NCBI GenBank assembly: GCA_959601025.1
Contig: CAUGOD010000025.1
Span: 1 to 42,735 of the forward strand
DNA from: an uncultured Oscillospiraceae bacterium
GTDB lineage: Bacteria; Bacillota; Clostridia; Oscillospirales; Acutalibacteraceae
Reading direction: 5' to 3'
Length of the DNA: 42,735 nt
The notes beneath the pieces are model-generated. The model was not told the origin of the DNA and searched no databases. It saw only the letters and a list, made by a program, of their open reading frames with translations. Below are positions 1-7,524 of this stretch, piece after piece. A program made the translations under genes and the position numbers. The stretch's first letter is position 1. Every line of letters begins with the position of its first letter.

Positions 1-59
1 CTTTTTTGCGCCTTTTTTGGGGGTGATGGCTTATCTCTTTGTTTGTTTCAAACTTGTTT

Positions 60-65
60 CCTCCT
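60..65 (-). other. isolated Shine-Dalgarno without a visible gene
   Basis: On the minus strand, downstream of perR, there is a perfect AGGAGG. Eight bases later is a TTG that opens only six codons before TAA. No ATG or GTG lies between here and the left edge. Either the gene it serves starts outside the window, or this is a leader peptide or a chance match. Nothing else is recognisable in bases 1-99, which are AT-rich and contain poly-T stretches. Confidence 0.25.
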
Positions 66-99
66 AAATTTAATATTTTAAAAACAAAGGACAGACAAA

Positions 100-525
100 T
101 TAATGAATCGGGTGGCGGCAGTGCGGGCAGTAGCCAGTGATGAAAACATCGCTCTGTCTTTCCTGAAATTCTGCGGGACACAGGGAATGCAGAATCTCCG
201 GCTCAATAACGAAGTCAAAGATTTCGCCGCAGCCGACACAGCGAAAATGGCCATGGTCGGTCGTGTTGCTGTCAAAGCGCTGCTCATCAGCGCTGATGTT
301 GACCGCGCGGATCAGCTTGGCTTCCAACAGAACGTTCAGAGAATTGTAGATCGTCGTGCGGGAAAACACCGGATATTCTTTGGAAAGCGCGTTATAAATC
401 GTATCCGCCGAAGGATGGGTGAGGTGCTTTAGCAGATAGTCAAAAACGGCGATTCGCTGCTGTGTGGGCCGGACGCCATGTGAGGACAGCACCGCTGCCA
501 GCTCCTGATTATTCATTGTATTCAT
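100..525 (-). CDS. perR: PerR-like peroxide-sensing Fur-family repressor
   Basis: 141-aa Fur-superfamily regulator: N-terminal winged helix (about residues 8-80) and a C-terminal metal-binding dimerisation domain. The residues that bind the regulatory metal in Bacillus PerR fall at the same numbers: H37, D85, H91, H93 and D104. The structural zinc site is two CxxC pairs, C96/C99 and C133/C136. PerR senses hydrogen peroxide by metal-catalysed oxidation of two of these histidines and derepresses peroxide-defence genes; the match of all five ligands supports PerR over Fur or Zur. The start is the first ATG, 9 bases after a G-rich Shine-Dalgarno; a second ATG three codons later is possible. It has its own promoter with an inverted repeat just downstream of the -10, which suggests autoregulation. 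Confidence 0.88.
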   Translation of the reverse strand: MNTMNNQELAAVLSSHGVRPTQQRIAVFDYLLKHLTHPSADTIYNALSKEYPVFSRTTIYNSLNVLLEAKLIRAVNISADEQRFDSNTTDHGHFRCVGCGEIFDFVIEPEILHSLCPAEFQERQSDVFITGYCPHCRHPIH

Positions 526-560
526 GAAGTTCGACCCCCCTTAAACTGTAATCAATAAAC

Positions 561-579
561 ATTTGTATTAATTACAAAT
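561..579 (-). promoter_or_regulatory. putative PerR operator (inverted repeat)
   Basis: A 7-bp inverted repeat, ATTTGTA and TACAAAT, with a 5-base spacer. It sits just downstream of the -10 box of the perR promoter, where bound protein would block transcription. An outer pair, ACTGTA (545-550) and TACAGT (579-584), extends the symmetry. It is AT-rich like Per boxes but not an exact match to the Bacillus consensus, so autoregulation is inferred from position. Confidence 0.5.
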
Positions 580-581
580 AC

Positions 582-610
582 AGTATATTCCTTCTTTCTG
601 TGCTTGTCAA
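582..610 (-). promoter_or_regulatory. perR promoter
   Basis: On the minus strand: -35 TTGACA (605-610), 17-base spacer, -10 TATACT (582-587). It is close to the vegetative consensus and lies between the pncB terminator and perR, so perR is probably its own transcription unit. Confidence 0.7.
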
Positions 611-629
611 GAGAAAGTTTTAAAATTTT

Positions 630-667
630 CCAAAAATATCCGCCGGACGCAGACGCATCCGGCGGAC
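630..667 (-). terminator. terminator of the ppa-pncA-pncB operon
   Basis: Perfect 9-bp stem TCCGCCGGA (639-647) with TCCGGCGGA (658-666) and a 10-base loop. On the minus strand it is followed by TATTTTTGG, a U-rich tract. It lies 31 bases beyond the pncB stop. Confidence 0.8.
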
Positions 668-697
668 AAAAAGGAATCGGAATGGGGAGCACGGGGG

Positions 698-2167
698 TCA
701 GCCGCCGTATTCGCACAGCAGGCGCTGCTTTTCGTCCCACAGGGGCTGGGAAAGGTCGACATAATACCGATGGGGGTTTTCAAAGCGGAGAACCTCGTCC
801 CACATGGTGCCGATCTGCTCCGCGCAGTAGGCGCGGATGGCTTCAATGTCGGGGGAATTGTAGACCTTTTTCCCGTTCAGGAAGAGGGGAACCTGCAGCT
901 CCTTCGCCCGGAAGTTTTCCACCGTCTTCCGCTTCCAAATGTGCTCGGGATCGAAGAGCACATATGGCTTCGTATCGTCGATCGTCTCGTCCCGCAGGGT
1001 CATTACATCGGCGATTGCCTTGCCGCTCTCCCGGTCGTACAGCCGCCAGAGCTTTTTAAAGCAGGGGTTGGTGATCTTGGTCACATTTTCGCTGACCTTG
1101 ATGCGGGGGATGACCTTTCCGTCGAGCTCCACAGCGGCAAGCTTGTACACCCCGCCGAACACTGGGTCGCTCGCGGCGGTAATCAGCCGTTCGCCCACGC
1201 CGAAGCTGTCCACACAGGCGCCCTGTTGGATCATATCCCGGATGATGTATTCATCGAGCGAATTGGAGGCGGTGATTTTGCAGTCGGGGAAACCGGCCTC
1301 GTCCAGCATCTTGCGGGCCTTTTTGCTCAGGTAGGTAATGTCGCCCGAGTCGATCCGCACCCCCTTTGGCCGGAAGCCGCGGGGGAGGAGCTCCTCGTTG
1401 AACACCCGGATGGCGTTCGGAATGCCCGATTTCAGCGTACTGTAGGTATCCACCAGCAGGGTGCAGGACTGGGGATATTCCCGCGCGTAAACGCGGAAGG
1501 CGTCCAGCTCGCTGTCGAAAAGCTGTACCCAGCTGTGCGCCATGGTGCCGAGGGCGGGAATGCCGAATTCCCGGTCGGCGATGGTGCAGGCGGTGCCGGC
1601 GCAGCCGCCGATATAGGCGGCCCGGGCGCCGTAGACCGCGCCATCGTAGCCCTGCGCCCGGCGGGATCCAAATTCCATCACCGCCCGGCCCTGGGAGGCG
1701 CGGACGATTCGGTTGGCCTTGGTGGCGATCAGCGTCTGATGGTTGACGGCAAGCAGTACCATGGTTTCAATAAACTGGGCCTGTACCACCGGGCCGCGGA
1801 CGGTTACGATCGGCTCGTGCGGGAAAACCGGCGTCCCTTCCGGCACCGCCCAGACGTCGCAGGCAAAGCGGAAATGCCGCAGGTAATCCAGAAATTCCTC
1901 GCTGAACAGGTTTTTGGAGCGGAGGTAATCAATATCCTCCTCAGTGAAGGAGAGGTTTTCCAGATACTCGATCACCTGAGCGACGCCGGCCATAATCGCC
2001 AGCCCGCCGCCGTCCGGGATACGGCGGAAGAACATGTCGAAATACGCGATCTGGTCGGCTCTCCCATTTTGAAAAAAGCCGTTGGCCATGGTCAGCTCAT
2101 AAAAATCGGTCAGGAGGGTGAGGTTTTCTTTTCCGAAACGGGGCGTATACGCGGGGGTGTTCATCAT
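698..2167 (-). CDS. pncB: nicotinate phosphoribosyltransferase
   Basis: 489-aa nicotinate phosphoribosyltransferase. It makes nicotinate mononucleotide and PPi from nicotinate and PRPP with ATP hydrolysis, the committed step of the Preiss-Handler NAD salvage route. The N-terminus (TLLTDFYELTMANGFF), the glycine-rich segment YIGGCAGT followed by ALGTMAHSW (around residue 225, containing the family's phosphorylated histidine) and the RIDSGDI motif are characteristic. Length fits the long Firmicutes form. The start ATG follows AGGAAAGG by about 10 bases. It is the last gene after ppa and pncA; the gene just before it supplies its substrate and the first one removes its PPi product. Confidence 0.95.
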   Translation of the reverse strand: MMNTPAYTPRFGKENLTLLTDFYELTMANGFFQNGRADQIAYFDMFFRRIPDGGGLAIMAGVAQVIEYLENLSFTEEDIDYLRSKNLFSEEFLDYLRHFRFACDVWAVPEGTPVFPHEPIVTVRGPVVQAQFIETMVLLAVNHQTLIATKANRIVRASQGRAVMEFGSRRAQGYDGAVYGARAAYIGGCAGTACTIADREFGIPALGTMAHSWVQLFDSELDAFRVYAREYPQSCTLLVDTYSTLKSGIPNAIRVFNEELLPRGFRPKGVRIDSGDITYLSKKARKMLDEAGFPDCKITASNSLDEYIIRDMIQQGACVDSFGVGERLITAASDPVFGGVYKLAAVELDGKVIPRIKVSENVTKITNPCFKKLWRLYDRESGKAIADVMTLRDETIDDTKPYVLFDPEHIWKRKTVENFRAKELQVPLFLNGKKVYNSPDIEAIRAYCAEQIGTMWDEVLRFENPHRYYVDLSQPLWDEKQRLLCEYGG

Positions 2168-2197
2168 GGAACAAATCCTTTCCTGAAAAGTTGAAAA

Positions 2198-2890
2198 TCA
2201 GAAGGCGAGGGAACGACAGAGCTCCACGCCGTTCGACCGCAGGAAGAGCAGCGCCGCCGCGTTCATCGTATCGGCGGGATGGCCCGGGGAATCAAAGGTA
2301 TCGACCAGCGCGGCAGGGACAAGCACCCGCAGCGGACGGTTCCGCGCGTTATGCCAGGCCTTCGCGGCCAGGGCGAATTGATGGATGCAGATGTCGGTGC
2401 AGTCCCCGACCACCAGATAGGCGGTTACGTCGGGATGTTCCCGCCGCCAGAGGTCGAATACCGGTTCGAGAAAGCCGTTGGTGGAGTTCTTTTCGATCAG
2501 CGAAAAGCTCCCCGGCGCGTCCAGAGCGGCGGCCGCCTGCAGCTCCGGTACGAGCTGCGCTTCCTCCGTCCCGCGCAGGCAGTGCGGAGGGTAGGAGGCA
2601 AGCTCCAGGCTGTCCGCCGTATGGGTGTCGGCGAAGGCGACCACCGGGAAGCCTTTGCGCCGGCAGGCTTCGGTCAGAGCGGCGATCTCCCCGGCCATGG
2701 CGCCGACTCGGGGACTGGCGAGGGCGCCCTCCTGCGCGAAGCCGTTGACCATGTCCACCACGATCAGCGCTGTCGTACCCGGGTCGAAGGAGGACAGGGA
2801 CAGGTCGGAAAGGGCGGCCAGCTCGTCGTAGAAGCCGGCCATAGCGTCCCGCGCCTGGGACAAAAAGGCGTCTTTTTCCATGAGCTGCAT
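2198..2890 (-). CDS. pncA: nicotinamidase-type cysteine hydrolase (isochorismatase family)
   Basis: 230-aa isochorismatase-family hydrolase. The expected Asp-Lys-Cys triad is visible: D46 in LIVVDMVNGF, K134 in IEKNSTNGF and C168 in GDCTDICIH. D88 and H90 in FADTHTADSLE resemble the metal-site aspartate and histidine of nicotinamidases. Isochorismatase-family proteins have varied substrates, but the gene lies 30 bases before pncB, so conversion of nicotinamide to nicotinate and ammonia is the likely reaction. An N-terminal extension of about 35 residues precedes the fold. The start at ATG 2890 is set by AAGGAG eight bases upstream. Substrate identity is inferred from context. Confidence 0.85.
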   Translation of the reverse strand: MQLMEKDAFLSQARDAMAGFYDELAALSDLSLSSFDPGTTALIVVDMVNGFAQEGALASPRVGAMAGEIAALTEACRRKGFPVVAFADTHTADSLELASYPPHCLRGTEEAQLVPELQAAAALDAPGSFSLIEKNSTNGFLEPVFDLWRREHPDVTAYLVVGDCTDICIHQFALAAKAWHNARNRPLRVLVPAALVDTFDSPGHPADTMNAAALLFLRSNGVELCRSLAF

Positions 2891-2922
2891 ATCGTTCGCT
2901 CCTTTTTTTATGCTGCGGCCGG

Positions 2923-3462
2923 TCAGGATCGCTTGCCGCAGTAATATTTTTCGTATTCATCCATGCAGTAGCGGATCACGTCCACCGCTTCCCTGCGCCC
3001 GAGCGCCTCCTTGACCACCGTCTGCTTGCCCTCCAGCGATTTGTAGACGGTGAAGAAGTGCTGGATTTCGTCGAAGGTGTGGGCGGGCAACTCCGCAATG
3101 TCGCTGTAGCAGGAGAGGGACGGATCGCGGAAGGGGACGGCGATGATCTTTTCATCGGTGCTTTCGTCGTCCACCATTTTAATCACCCCGATGGGATAGC
3201 ACTGCACCAGCGTCATCGGTACGATTGATTCCTGGCAGAGGACCAGTACGTCCAGCGGGTCGCCGTCGTCCGCGTAGGTGCGGGGGATAAACCCGTAGTT
3301 GGCGGGGTAGTGGGTGGCGGTGTACAGCACCCGGTCCAGCCGGAGCAGGCCGGTGGCTTTGTCCATCTCGTATTTATTCTTGCCGCCTTTGGGAATTTCG
3401 ATCACAGCGGTAAAATTCTCCGGACGGATGCAGTCGGGAGCGATATCGTGCCAGATGTTCAT
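2923..3462 (-). CDS. ppa: inorganic pyrophosphatase (family I)
   Basis: 179-aa soluble family I pyrophosphatase, hydrolysing PPi to two phosphates in the cytoplasm. The family signature is clear in DDGDPLDVLVL, preceded by EIPKGGKNKYEMD and HYPANYGFIPRTY, which carry substrate- and metal-binding residues. An ATG three codons upstream (3471) directly abuts the Shine-Dalgarno GGAAAGG, so the second ATG (MNIWHD), about nine bases from it, is the better start. It leads the salvage operon: pncA begins 32 bases downstream, followed by pncB, whose reaction releases PPi. Many Clostridia use other pyrophosphatases; a family I enzyme tied to NAD salvage is notable. Confidence 0.93.
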   Translation of the reverse strand: MNIWHDIAPDCIRPENFTAVIEIPKGGKNKYEMDKATGLLRLDRVLYTATHYPANYGFIPRTYADDGDPLDVLVLCQESIVPMTLVQCYPIGVIKMVDDESTDEKIIAVPFRDPSLSCYSDIAELPAHTFDEIQHFFTVYKSLEGKQTVVKEALGRREAVDVIRYCMDEYEKYYCGKRS

Positions 3463-3507
3463 AGGGCTCATCCTTTCCCGTTCGTCTTATCCTATTTGGT
3501 TACTGGT

Positions 3508-3536
3508 ATTATATCGCGCGGCAGGGCCGTTTACAA
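3508..3536 (-). promoter_or_regulatory. promoter of ppa-pncA-pncB
   Basis: On the minus strand: -35 TTGTAA (3531-3536), 17-base spacer, consensus -10 TATAAT (3508-3513), 46 bases upstream of the chosen ppa start. Confidence 0.65.
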
Positions 3537-3552
3537 TTGTTTCGATACAATT

Positions 3553-3597
3553 TTTATAAACAAAGCAGCCCGTCTGCAGCAAGGCAAACGGGCTGTT
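3553..3597 (-). terminator. rpmB terminator
   Basis: Stem CAGCCCGT (3566-3573) with ACGGGCTG (3588-3595). On the minus strand it is followed by a T-rich run. It separates rpmB from the ppa promoter. Confidence 0.65.
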
Positions 3598-3642
3598 TTC
3601 GACACTGTAAAGCCGCTGTCGCACGGCGGTTCCGATGCGAAA

Positions 3643-3831
3643 TCAGACGGCGCGGGTAACCTTCCCCGAACGCAAGCAACGGGTGCAGGCATAGATACGC
3701 TTCGGCGAACCGTCCACCACTGCCTTGACACGGCGGATGTTGGGCTTCCAGGTACGGTTGGAGCGTCTGTGGGAGTGAGAAACCTGAATACCGAAGGTAA
3801 CACTCTTTCCGCAGATATCACATTTAGCCAT
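3643..3831 (-). CDS. rpmB: 50S ribosomal protein L28
   Basis: 62-aa bacterial L28 (bL28), a protein of the large ribosomal subunit. The zinc-ribbon form is kept: CDICG near the N-terminus and CTRCLR near the C-terminus give two CxxC pairs. The basic stretch HSHRRSNRTWKPNIRRVK is typical. A strong AAAGGAGGTG precedes the ATG. It is alone on the minus strand with its own promoter and terminator. In Bacillus subtilis rpmB sits beside spoVM; here spoVM is 24 kb away, so the gene has moved relative to that arrangement. Confidence 0.97.
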   Translation of the reverse strand: MAKCDICGKSVTFGIQVSHSHRRSNRTWKPNIRRVKAVVDGSPKRIYACTRCLRSGKVTRAV

Positions 3832-3906
3832 AGGGTCTGCACCTCCTTTACGAAAAGAACGCTGCTATGGAGCGGGACAAACCCGTCCTTCAAGTCAACA
3901 GATAGT

Positions 3907-3935
3907 ATATTAGCAGATTTACCCGCGGAAATCAA
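3907..3935 (-). promoter_or_regulatory. candidate rpmB promoter
   Basis: On the minus strand: TTGATT (3930-3935), 17 bases, TAATAT (3907-3912). This leaves a ~70-nt leader containing a small GC stem (ACGGG/CCCGC around 3877-3893) before the rpmB start. Confidence 0.45.
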
Positions 3936-3995
3936 GGCTTTTTTTCCGGAGATGTTAAAAAAGCTTGAATTCTCGCAACGGAAAGCCGGGAATGC

Positions 3996-4024
3996 TTGTA
4001 TTCCGCCCGCATTTCCAGTATAAT
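3996..4024 (+). promoter_or_regulatory. promoter of the M50 protease-scpAB operon
   Basis: -35 TTGTAT (3996-4001), 17-base spacer, consensus -10 TATAAT (4019-4024), about 97 bases before the first gene. It is the only strong promoter seen before 10.4 kb on this strand, so the genes to 10.2 kb may be one long operon. Confidence 0.65.
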
Positions 4025-4120
4025 ACTATAATTAATGAAAAGTGACCGAAAAGCGACGGCTTTCCCATTCGGTCCAAAGAATGGGCGGCGTTTTGCCGCC
4101 GTATGGAAGGAGTCGGCGCT

Positions 4121-4789
4121 GTGTTAATGGATTTTGTCGAACAGCTGCGGGCTGGTCAGATGTCCTTTGAGTGGCTGTTGTTTACCTTTCTCTCCTATGC
4201 CATGGTGGTTCTGCTGGCCCTGCCGGTGCATGAGTTGGCGCATGGCTATATCGCTTATCGGCTGGGGGACAATACCGCCAAATGGAACGGCCGGCTGACG
4301 CTGAACCCGTTTGCTCATTTGGATGTTTTCGGTACGCTGATGATTTTCCTGTTCGGCGTGGGCTATGCCAAGCCGGTGCCGGTGGATCCCCGCAACTTCC
4401 GCAATTATAAGACGGGGATGGCGCTGACCGCGCTGGCCGGGCCGGTATCCAACCTGCTGATGGCCTTCCTGTCCCTGGCGATTCTGCGCGTTTGTTATGC
4501 GGTGCTGCCTGTTGGCTTGGCATTGACGATTGTCAACATCTTTTTTGTTAATTTTGCATTGATTAATATCAGCCTGGCGGTTTTCAATCTTCTGCCCATT
4601 CCGCCGCTGGACGGGTTCCGGATCGTGGCCAACGTACTGCCGGCTAAGTGGTCGTATTTTGTGAACCGGTATCAGATGTACATTACTCTGGCGGTCATGC
4701 TGCTGGTGTGGTCCGGCGCGCTGTCCCGGCCGATCGGCTTCCTTGCGGGATGGATTTACCGGTTTTTCATTATGATTCTGGGATTTTAG
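4121..4789 (+). CDS. site-2-protease-type membrane metalloprotease (M50)
   Basis: 222-aa integral membrane zinc protease of the short M50 family. The zinc motif HELAH lies in the first hydrophobic segment (about residues 37-41), and the third ligand is the aspartate in LLPIPPLDGFR (about residue 164). About five to six membrane segments are evident. M50 proteases cut substrates inside the membrane; the target here is unknown. An in-frame ATG at 4103 overlaps the Shine-Dalgarno AAGGAG (4107-4112), so GTG at 4121, eight bases from it, is the better start; ATG 4127 is an alternative. It leads the scpA-scpB operon, a common clostridial arrangement. Confidence 0.85.
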   Translation: MLMDFVEQLRAGQMSFEWLLFTFLSYAMVVLLALPVHELAHGYIAYRLGDNTAKWNGRLTLNPFAHLDVFGTLMIFLFGVGYAKPVPVDPRNFRNYKTGMALTALAGPVSNLLMAFLSLAILRVCYAVLPVGLALTIVNIFFVNFALINISLAVFNLLPIPPLDGFRIVANVLPAKWSYFVNRYQMYITLAVMLLVWSGALSRPIGFLAGWIYRFFIMILGF

Positions 4790-4808
4790 ACAGGGCGGGA
4801 GGAGCCAC

Positions 4809-5561
4809 ATGGAGACGATATCCTACCGGCTGCCAAGCTTCGAGGGGCCGCTGGACCTGCTACTGCATCTGGTGCAGAAGCACAAACTGAATATCTACGA
4901 CATCCCGATTGCCGAGCTGCTGGATCAGTATATGGCCGCCATTAACGAGTGGAAGGAAGCCGATCTGGACGTGGCGACCGAATTTCTGGAGATGGCCGCC
5001 CGACTGGTGCATATCAAGTCCTCCATGCTGCTGCCGAAGCACGAGGAGGCGGAGGAGCTCCGCCGGGAGCTGAGCGGGGAGCTGATCGAATACCAGCTCT
5101 GCCAGGAAGCGGCCCGCCGTCTCGCCGCACGGAACATCGGCGGCGACCTGTTTACCCGGGAGCCGGCCGAGATATCGCCCGACCTGACCTATCGCCGCGT
5201 CCATCCGAAGGAGACCATGCTGGACGCGTATCTCGCGGCGGCCGGCCGGGGCAAGCGGCGGCTGCCTCCACCGGTACAGGCGTTCAGCGGTATCGTCTCC
5301 CGGAAGATCGTGTCGGTATCCTCCAAAATCATTTACGTGCTGCGCCGCCTTTACCGGCGGGAGGCGGTGACATACGATTCCCTGTTTGAACGGGCCGGCA
5401 GCAAGTCCGAGCTGGTGGCGACCTTCCTCGCCCTGCTGGAGCTGATCAAGGCCAAGCGTATCCGTGTGGACGGCGAGGGCCGGGAGCAGGCTGTGCGAAT
5501 GACGGGGGAAGCAAAGCCGTCCGATTTTTCCCCGGAGGAGGAGCCTCTCTGGGCGGAGTAA
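4809..5561 (+). CDS. scpA: segregation and condensation protein A
   Basis: 250-aa ScpA, the kleisin subunit that bridges the heads of the SMC dimer and binds ScpB in bacterial condensin, acting on the nucleoid. The N-terminus (YRLPSFEGPLDLLLHLVQKHKLNIYDIPIAELLDQY) is the typical SMC-neck-binding region; the C-terminal winged helix lies around residues 170-235. It starts 19 bases after the protease gene with GGGAGGAG upstream of the ATG, and is followed by its partner scpB. Confidence 0.95.
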   Translation: METISYRLPSFEGPLDLLLHLVQKHKLNIYDIPIAELLDQYMAAINEWKEADLDVATEFLEMAARLVHIKSSMLLPKHEEAEELRRELSGELIEYQLCQEAARRLAARNIGGDLFTREPAEISPDLTYRRVHPKETMLDAYLAAAGRGKRRLPPPVQAFSGIVSRKIVSVSSKIIYVLRRLYRREAVTYDSLFERAGSKSELVATFLALLELIKAKRIRVDGEGREQAVRMTGEAKPSDFSPEEEPLWAE

Positions 5562-5622
5562 AGCTGTAGGACCAGAGCGCGGAAGCGCTTAGGGAGCAGA
5601 AAGCGGAGGGTGACAAAAAAGG

Positions 5623-6309
5623 ATGGAAATCAAACAATACCAGGCGGCGGTGGAAGCGGTGCTTTTTGCCAGCGGAGAGCCGGTCGCAGCCTCCCGGCTG
5701 GCGGAGGTGCTCGAGCTGGACGAGGAGACCACCGTCCGGCTGGCCGACGACCTGATGCAGGAGGTCAACACTCGTTCGGGCGGGCTGTTGATCGTCCGTC
5801 TGGGGGATCAGTACCAGATGTGCACCAAAAGCAGCTATGCGGAATATATCCGCAAGGCGCTGGATATCCGCCGAAACACGCCGCTTTCCCAAGCGGCGAT
5901 GGAAACGCTGGCGATCATCGCTTATAACCAGCCGGTGACCCGCGCGTTTATCGAGCAGGTGCGCGGGGTGGACTGCGGCGCGGTGGTGCAGGGCCTGGTG
6001 GCTAAGAATCTGGTGGAGGAAAAGGGACGGCTGGAGCTGCCCGGCCGTCCGCTGCTGTACGGGACCACGCCGGATTTTCTCCGCTGCTTCGGCATTTCTT
6101 CGCTGGAGGAGCTGCCGCCCCTGCCGCAGAAGGAAGTGGACGGCATGCAGGAAACCACGCTCGACGAGGTGATCGAGGACAACGCCGCGGTTTCGACACC
6201 GGTTACTGGTGGCGGGGACGCCCCGGAGCTCGAAGCTGTCGGAGACTTGGCCAGAGACTTGGCCAAAGACTTGGCCAAAGGCTTGGAAGAGACGGAAAAC
6301 GCGGAATGA
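5623..6309 (+). CDS. scpB: segregation and condensation protein B
   Basis: 228-aa ScpB, the tandem winged-helix dimer that binds ScpA in the SMC complex. Family landmarks are AVEAVLFASGEPV at the N-terminus, LSQAAMETLAIIAYNQPVTRAFIEQVRGVD in the middle and LLYGTTPDFLRCFG before the tail. The last ~50 residues are poorly conserved and include a small tandem repeat (LARDLAKDLAKGLEE-like) encoded by three 12-bp units at 6244-6279. The 61-base gap after scpA has no promoter I can recognise. Confidence 0.94.
   Translation: MEIKQYQAAVEAVLFASGEPVAASRLAEVLELDEETTVRLADDLMQEVNTRSGGLLIVRLGDQYQMCTKSSYAEYIRKALDIRRNTPLSQAAMETLAIIAYNQPVTRAFIEQVRGVDCGAVVQGLVAKNLVEEKGRLELPGRPLLYGTTPDFLRCFGISSLEELPPLPQKEVDGMQETTLDEVIEDNAAVSTPVTGGGDAPELEAVGDLARDLAKDLAKGLEETENAE
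6244..6279 (+). repeat. 12-bp tandem repeat inside scpB
   Basis: Three copies of GACTTGGCCARA, followed by a decayed fourth, encode a repeated D-L-A-K/R helix-like tail in ScpB. Slippage could change tail length in 4-residue steps without a frameshift. Confidence 0.8.
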
Positions 6310-6319
6310 GGGCTGATCG

Positions 6320-7054
6320 TTGATCGTTCTAACTATCCTTTTATATAGTATATATGCGCTTCTGGGGCTTCTCGCCTTGCTTTTCCTTCTCCTTCTGATC
6401 CCGGTACACCTGAAGGCCGGGTTCGACGGAAAGCTGTGGGTGCGAGCGCGGTATGCTTTCCTTTCCTTCGCCCTGTATCCCCGGCCCACCGGCCGGAAGA
6501 GCCGGAGAAAGAAAAAGAAACGGCGAAAGGTAAAAAAAGAAGCGGAGAAAGCGGCGGCCTCCGGAGGGAAAAGAGAGCTCTCCCAGCTGGAGCTCCTGCT
6601 CCGGGAGGAGGGTCCGCTGGGCGCGGCCCGGATGCTGATGGAGACGGCGAAGCTGGCGGGGACCGCGGCGAAACGGGCGCTGGCCGCAATCACGGTGGAC
6701 AGGCTGGTTCTGACGATCGTCGTCGCGGCGGAGGACGCGGCGGAGACCGCGACCGATTACGGCAAGGTCTGCGCCGGCGTGTATCCCGCTCTGGCGGTTC
6801 TGGAAACCGTGATGCGGGTCCGCCGGACGGATATCGCTGTCGCCCCCGATTTCCTGCGGGAAACGGGGGAGGTACGCGGCGAGCTGCGGCTGCATATCTT
6901 CCCGCTGCGGCTTGTATGGGCCGGTATCCGGTTTTTTGCGGGATATCTTGGAAATACTATCCGACGGCAGGCAAAACCGGAGGACGGGGAACCGTCCTCC
7001 CAGGAAAATGGACAAACTACCCATATCCATAAAAAGAAAGCGGAAAGAGGTTGA
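6320..7054 (+). CDS. DUF2953 membrane-anchored protein
   Basis: 244-aa protein of the DUF2953 type (related to Bacillus YtfI). One strongly hydrophobic N-terminal segment (about residues 3-28) is followed by PVHLKAGFDGKLWVRARY, a very basic Lys/Arg stretch (residues 58-77), an Ala-rich helical region and a C-terminal part with VRGELRLHIFPLRLVWAGIRF. The function is not established. It is next to ytfJ here, as ytfI is next to ytfJ in Bacillus, so a role linked to sporulation is plausible by association. The start is TTG at 6320, about eight bases after GAGGG and ten bases after scpB. Confidence 0.75.
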   Translation: MIVLTILLYSIYALLGLLALLFLLLLIPVHLKAGFDGKLWVRARYAFLSFALYPRPTGRKSRRKKKKRRKVKKEAEKAAASGGKRELSQLELLLREEGPLGAARMLMETAKLAGTAAKRALAAITVDRLVLTIVVAAEDAAETATDYGKVCAGVYPALAVLETVMRVRRTDIAVAPDFLRETGEVRGELRLHIFPLRLVWAGIRFFAGYLGNTIRRQAKPEDGEPSSQENGQTTHIHKKKAERG

Positions 7055-7059
7055 TCGAC

Positions 7060-7524
7060 ATGGCGGAAAATAATTTGCAGGGCCTGATGGGCGTATCGAT
7101 GGACAAGATCAAGGAAATGGTGGATGTGAACACCGTCGTCGGCGATCCAATCCAGACGCCGGACGGTACCACCCTGATCCCGGTTTCCAAAATCTCCTAT
7201 GGCTTTGCCGCCGGAGGCTCGAACCTCCCCTCCAAAACCCAGGCCGAGCTGTTCGGCGGCGGGAGCGGCGCGGGCATCAACATTACCCCCATCGCGTTTA
7301 TTGCGGTGAACGCCGGCGGCGTGCAGGTGCTGCCCGTCGTTTCCAAGCCGGATACAGGAGATAAAATGGTGAACCTGGTACCGGAAATGTTTGATAAGGT
7401 GACCAGCCTGTTCAATAAAAAGAAGAAAACCACCGAAAAAGTGGAGGTTCGGACCGAAGGGGAGGCCGGCGGTCCGGAGGCTGCGACAGTTACCGAAATC
7501 GAAACCACCGAAACCAAGGAATAA
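7060..7524 (+). CDS. ytfJ: GerW/YtfJ-family sporulation protein
   Basis: 154-aa YtfJ family protein. In Bacillus the family is expressed in the forespore and GerW is needed for normal spore germination. Typical features are MDKIKEMVDVNTVVGDPIQT, then PDGTTLIPVSKISYGFAAGGS, a Gly-rich centre and GINITPIAFIAVNAGGVQVLPV. The tail is charged (KKKKTTEKVEV and Glu/Thr-rich) and may be disordered. ATG 7060 is chosen over the in-frame TTG at 7051 because AGAGG sits nine bases upstream; it begins five bases after the DUF2953 stop, so the two are probably translationally coupled. Confidence 0.9.
   Translation: MAENNLQGLMGVSMDKIKEMVDVNTVVGDPIQTPDGTTLIPVSKISYGFAAGGSNLPSKTQAELFGGGSGAGINITPIAFIAVNAGGVQVLPVVSKPDTGDKMVNLVPEMFDKVTSLFNKKKKTTEKVEVRTEGEAGGPEAATVTEIETTETKE

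Noticed and set aside
770..2194. 474-aa open frame antisense to pncB
   Set aside because: It mirrors pncB on the opposite strand. GC-rich codon use leaves long stop-free antisense frames; the residues resemble no protein family and there is no ribosome site.
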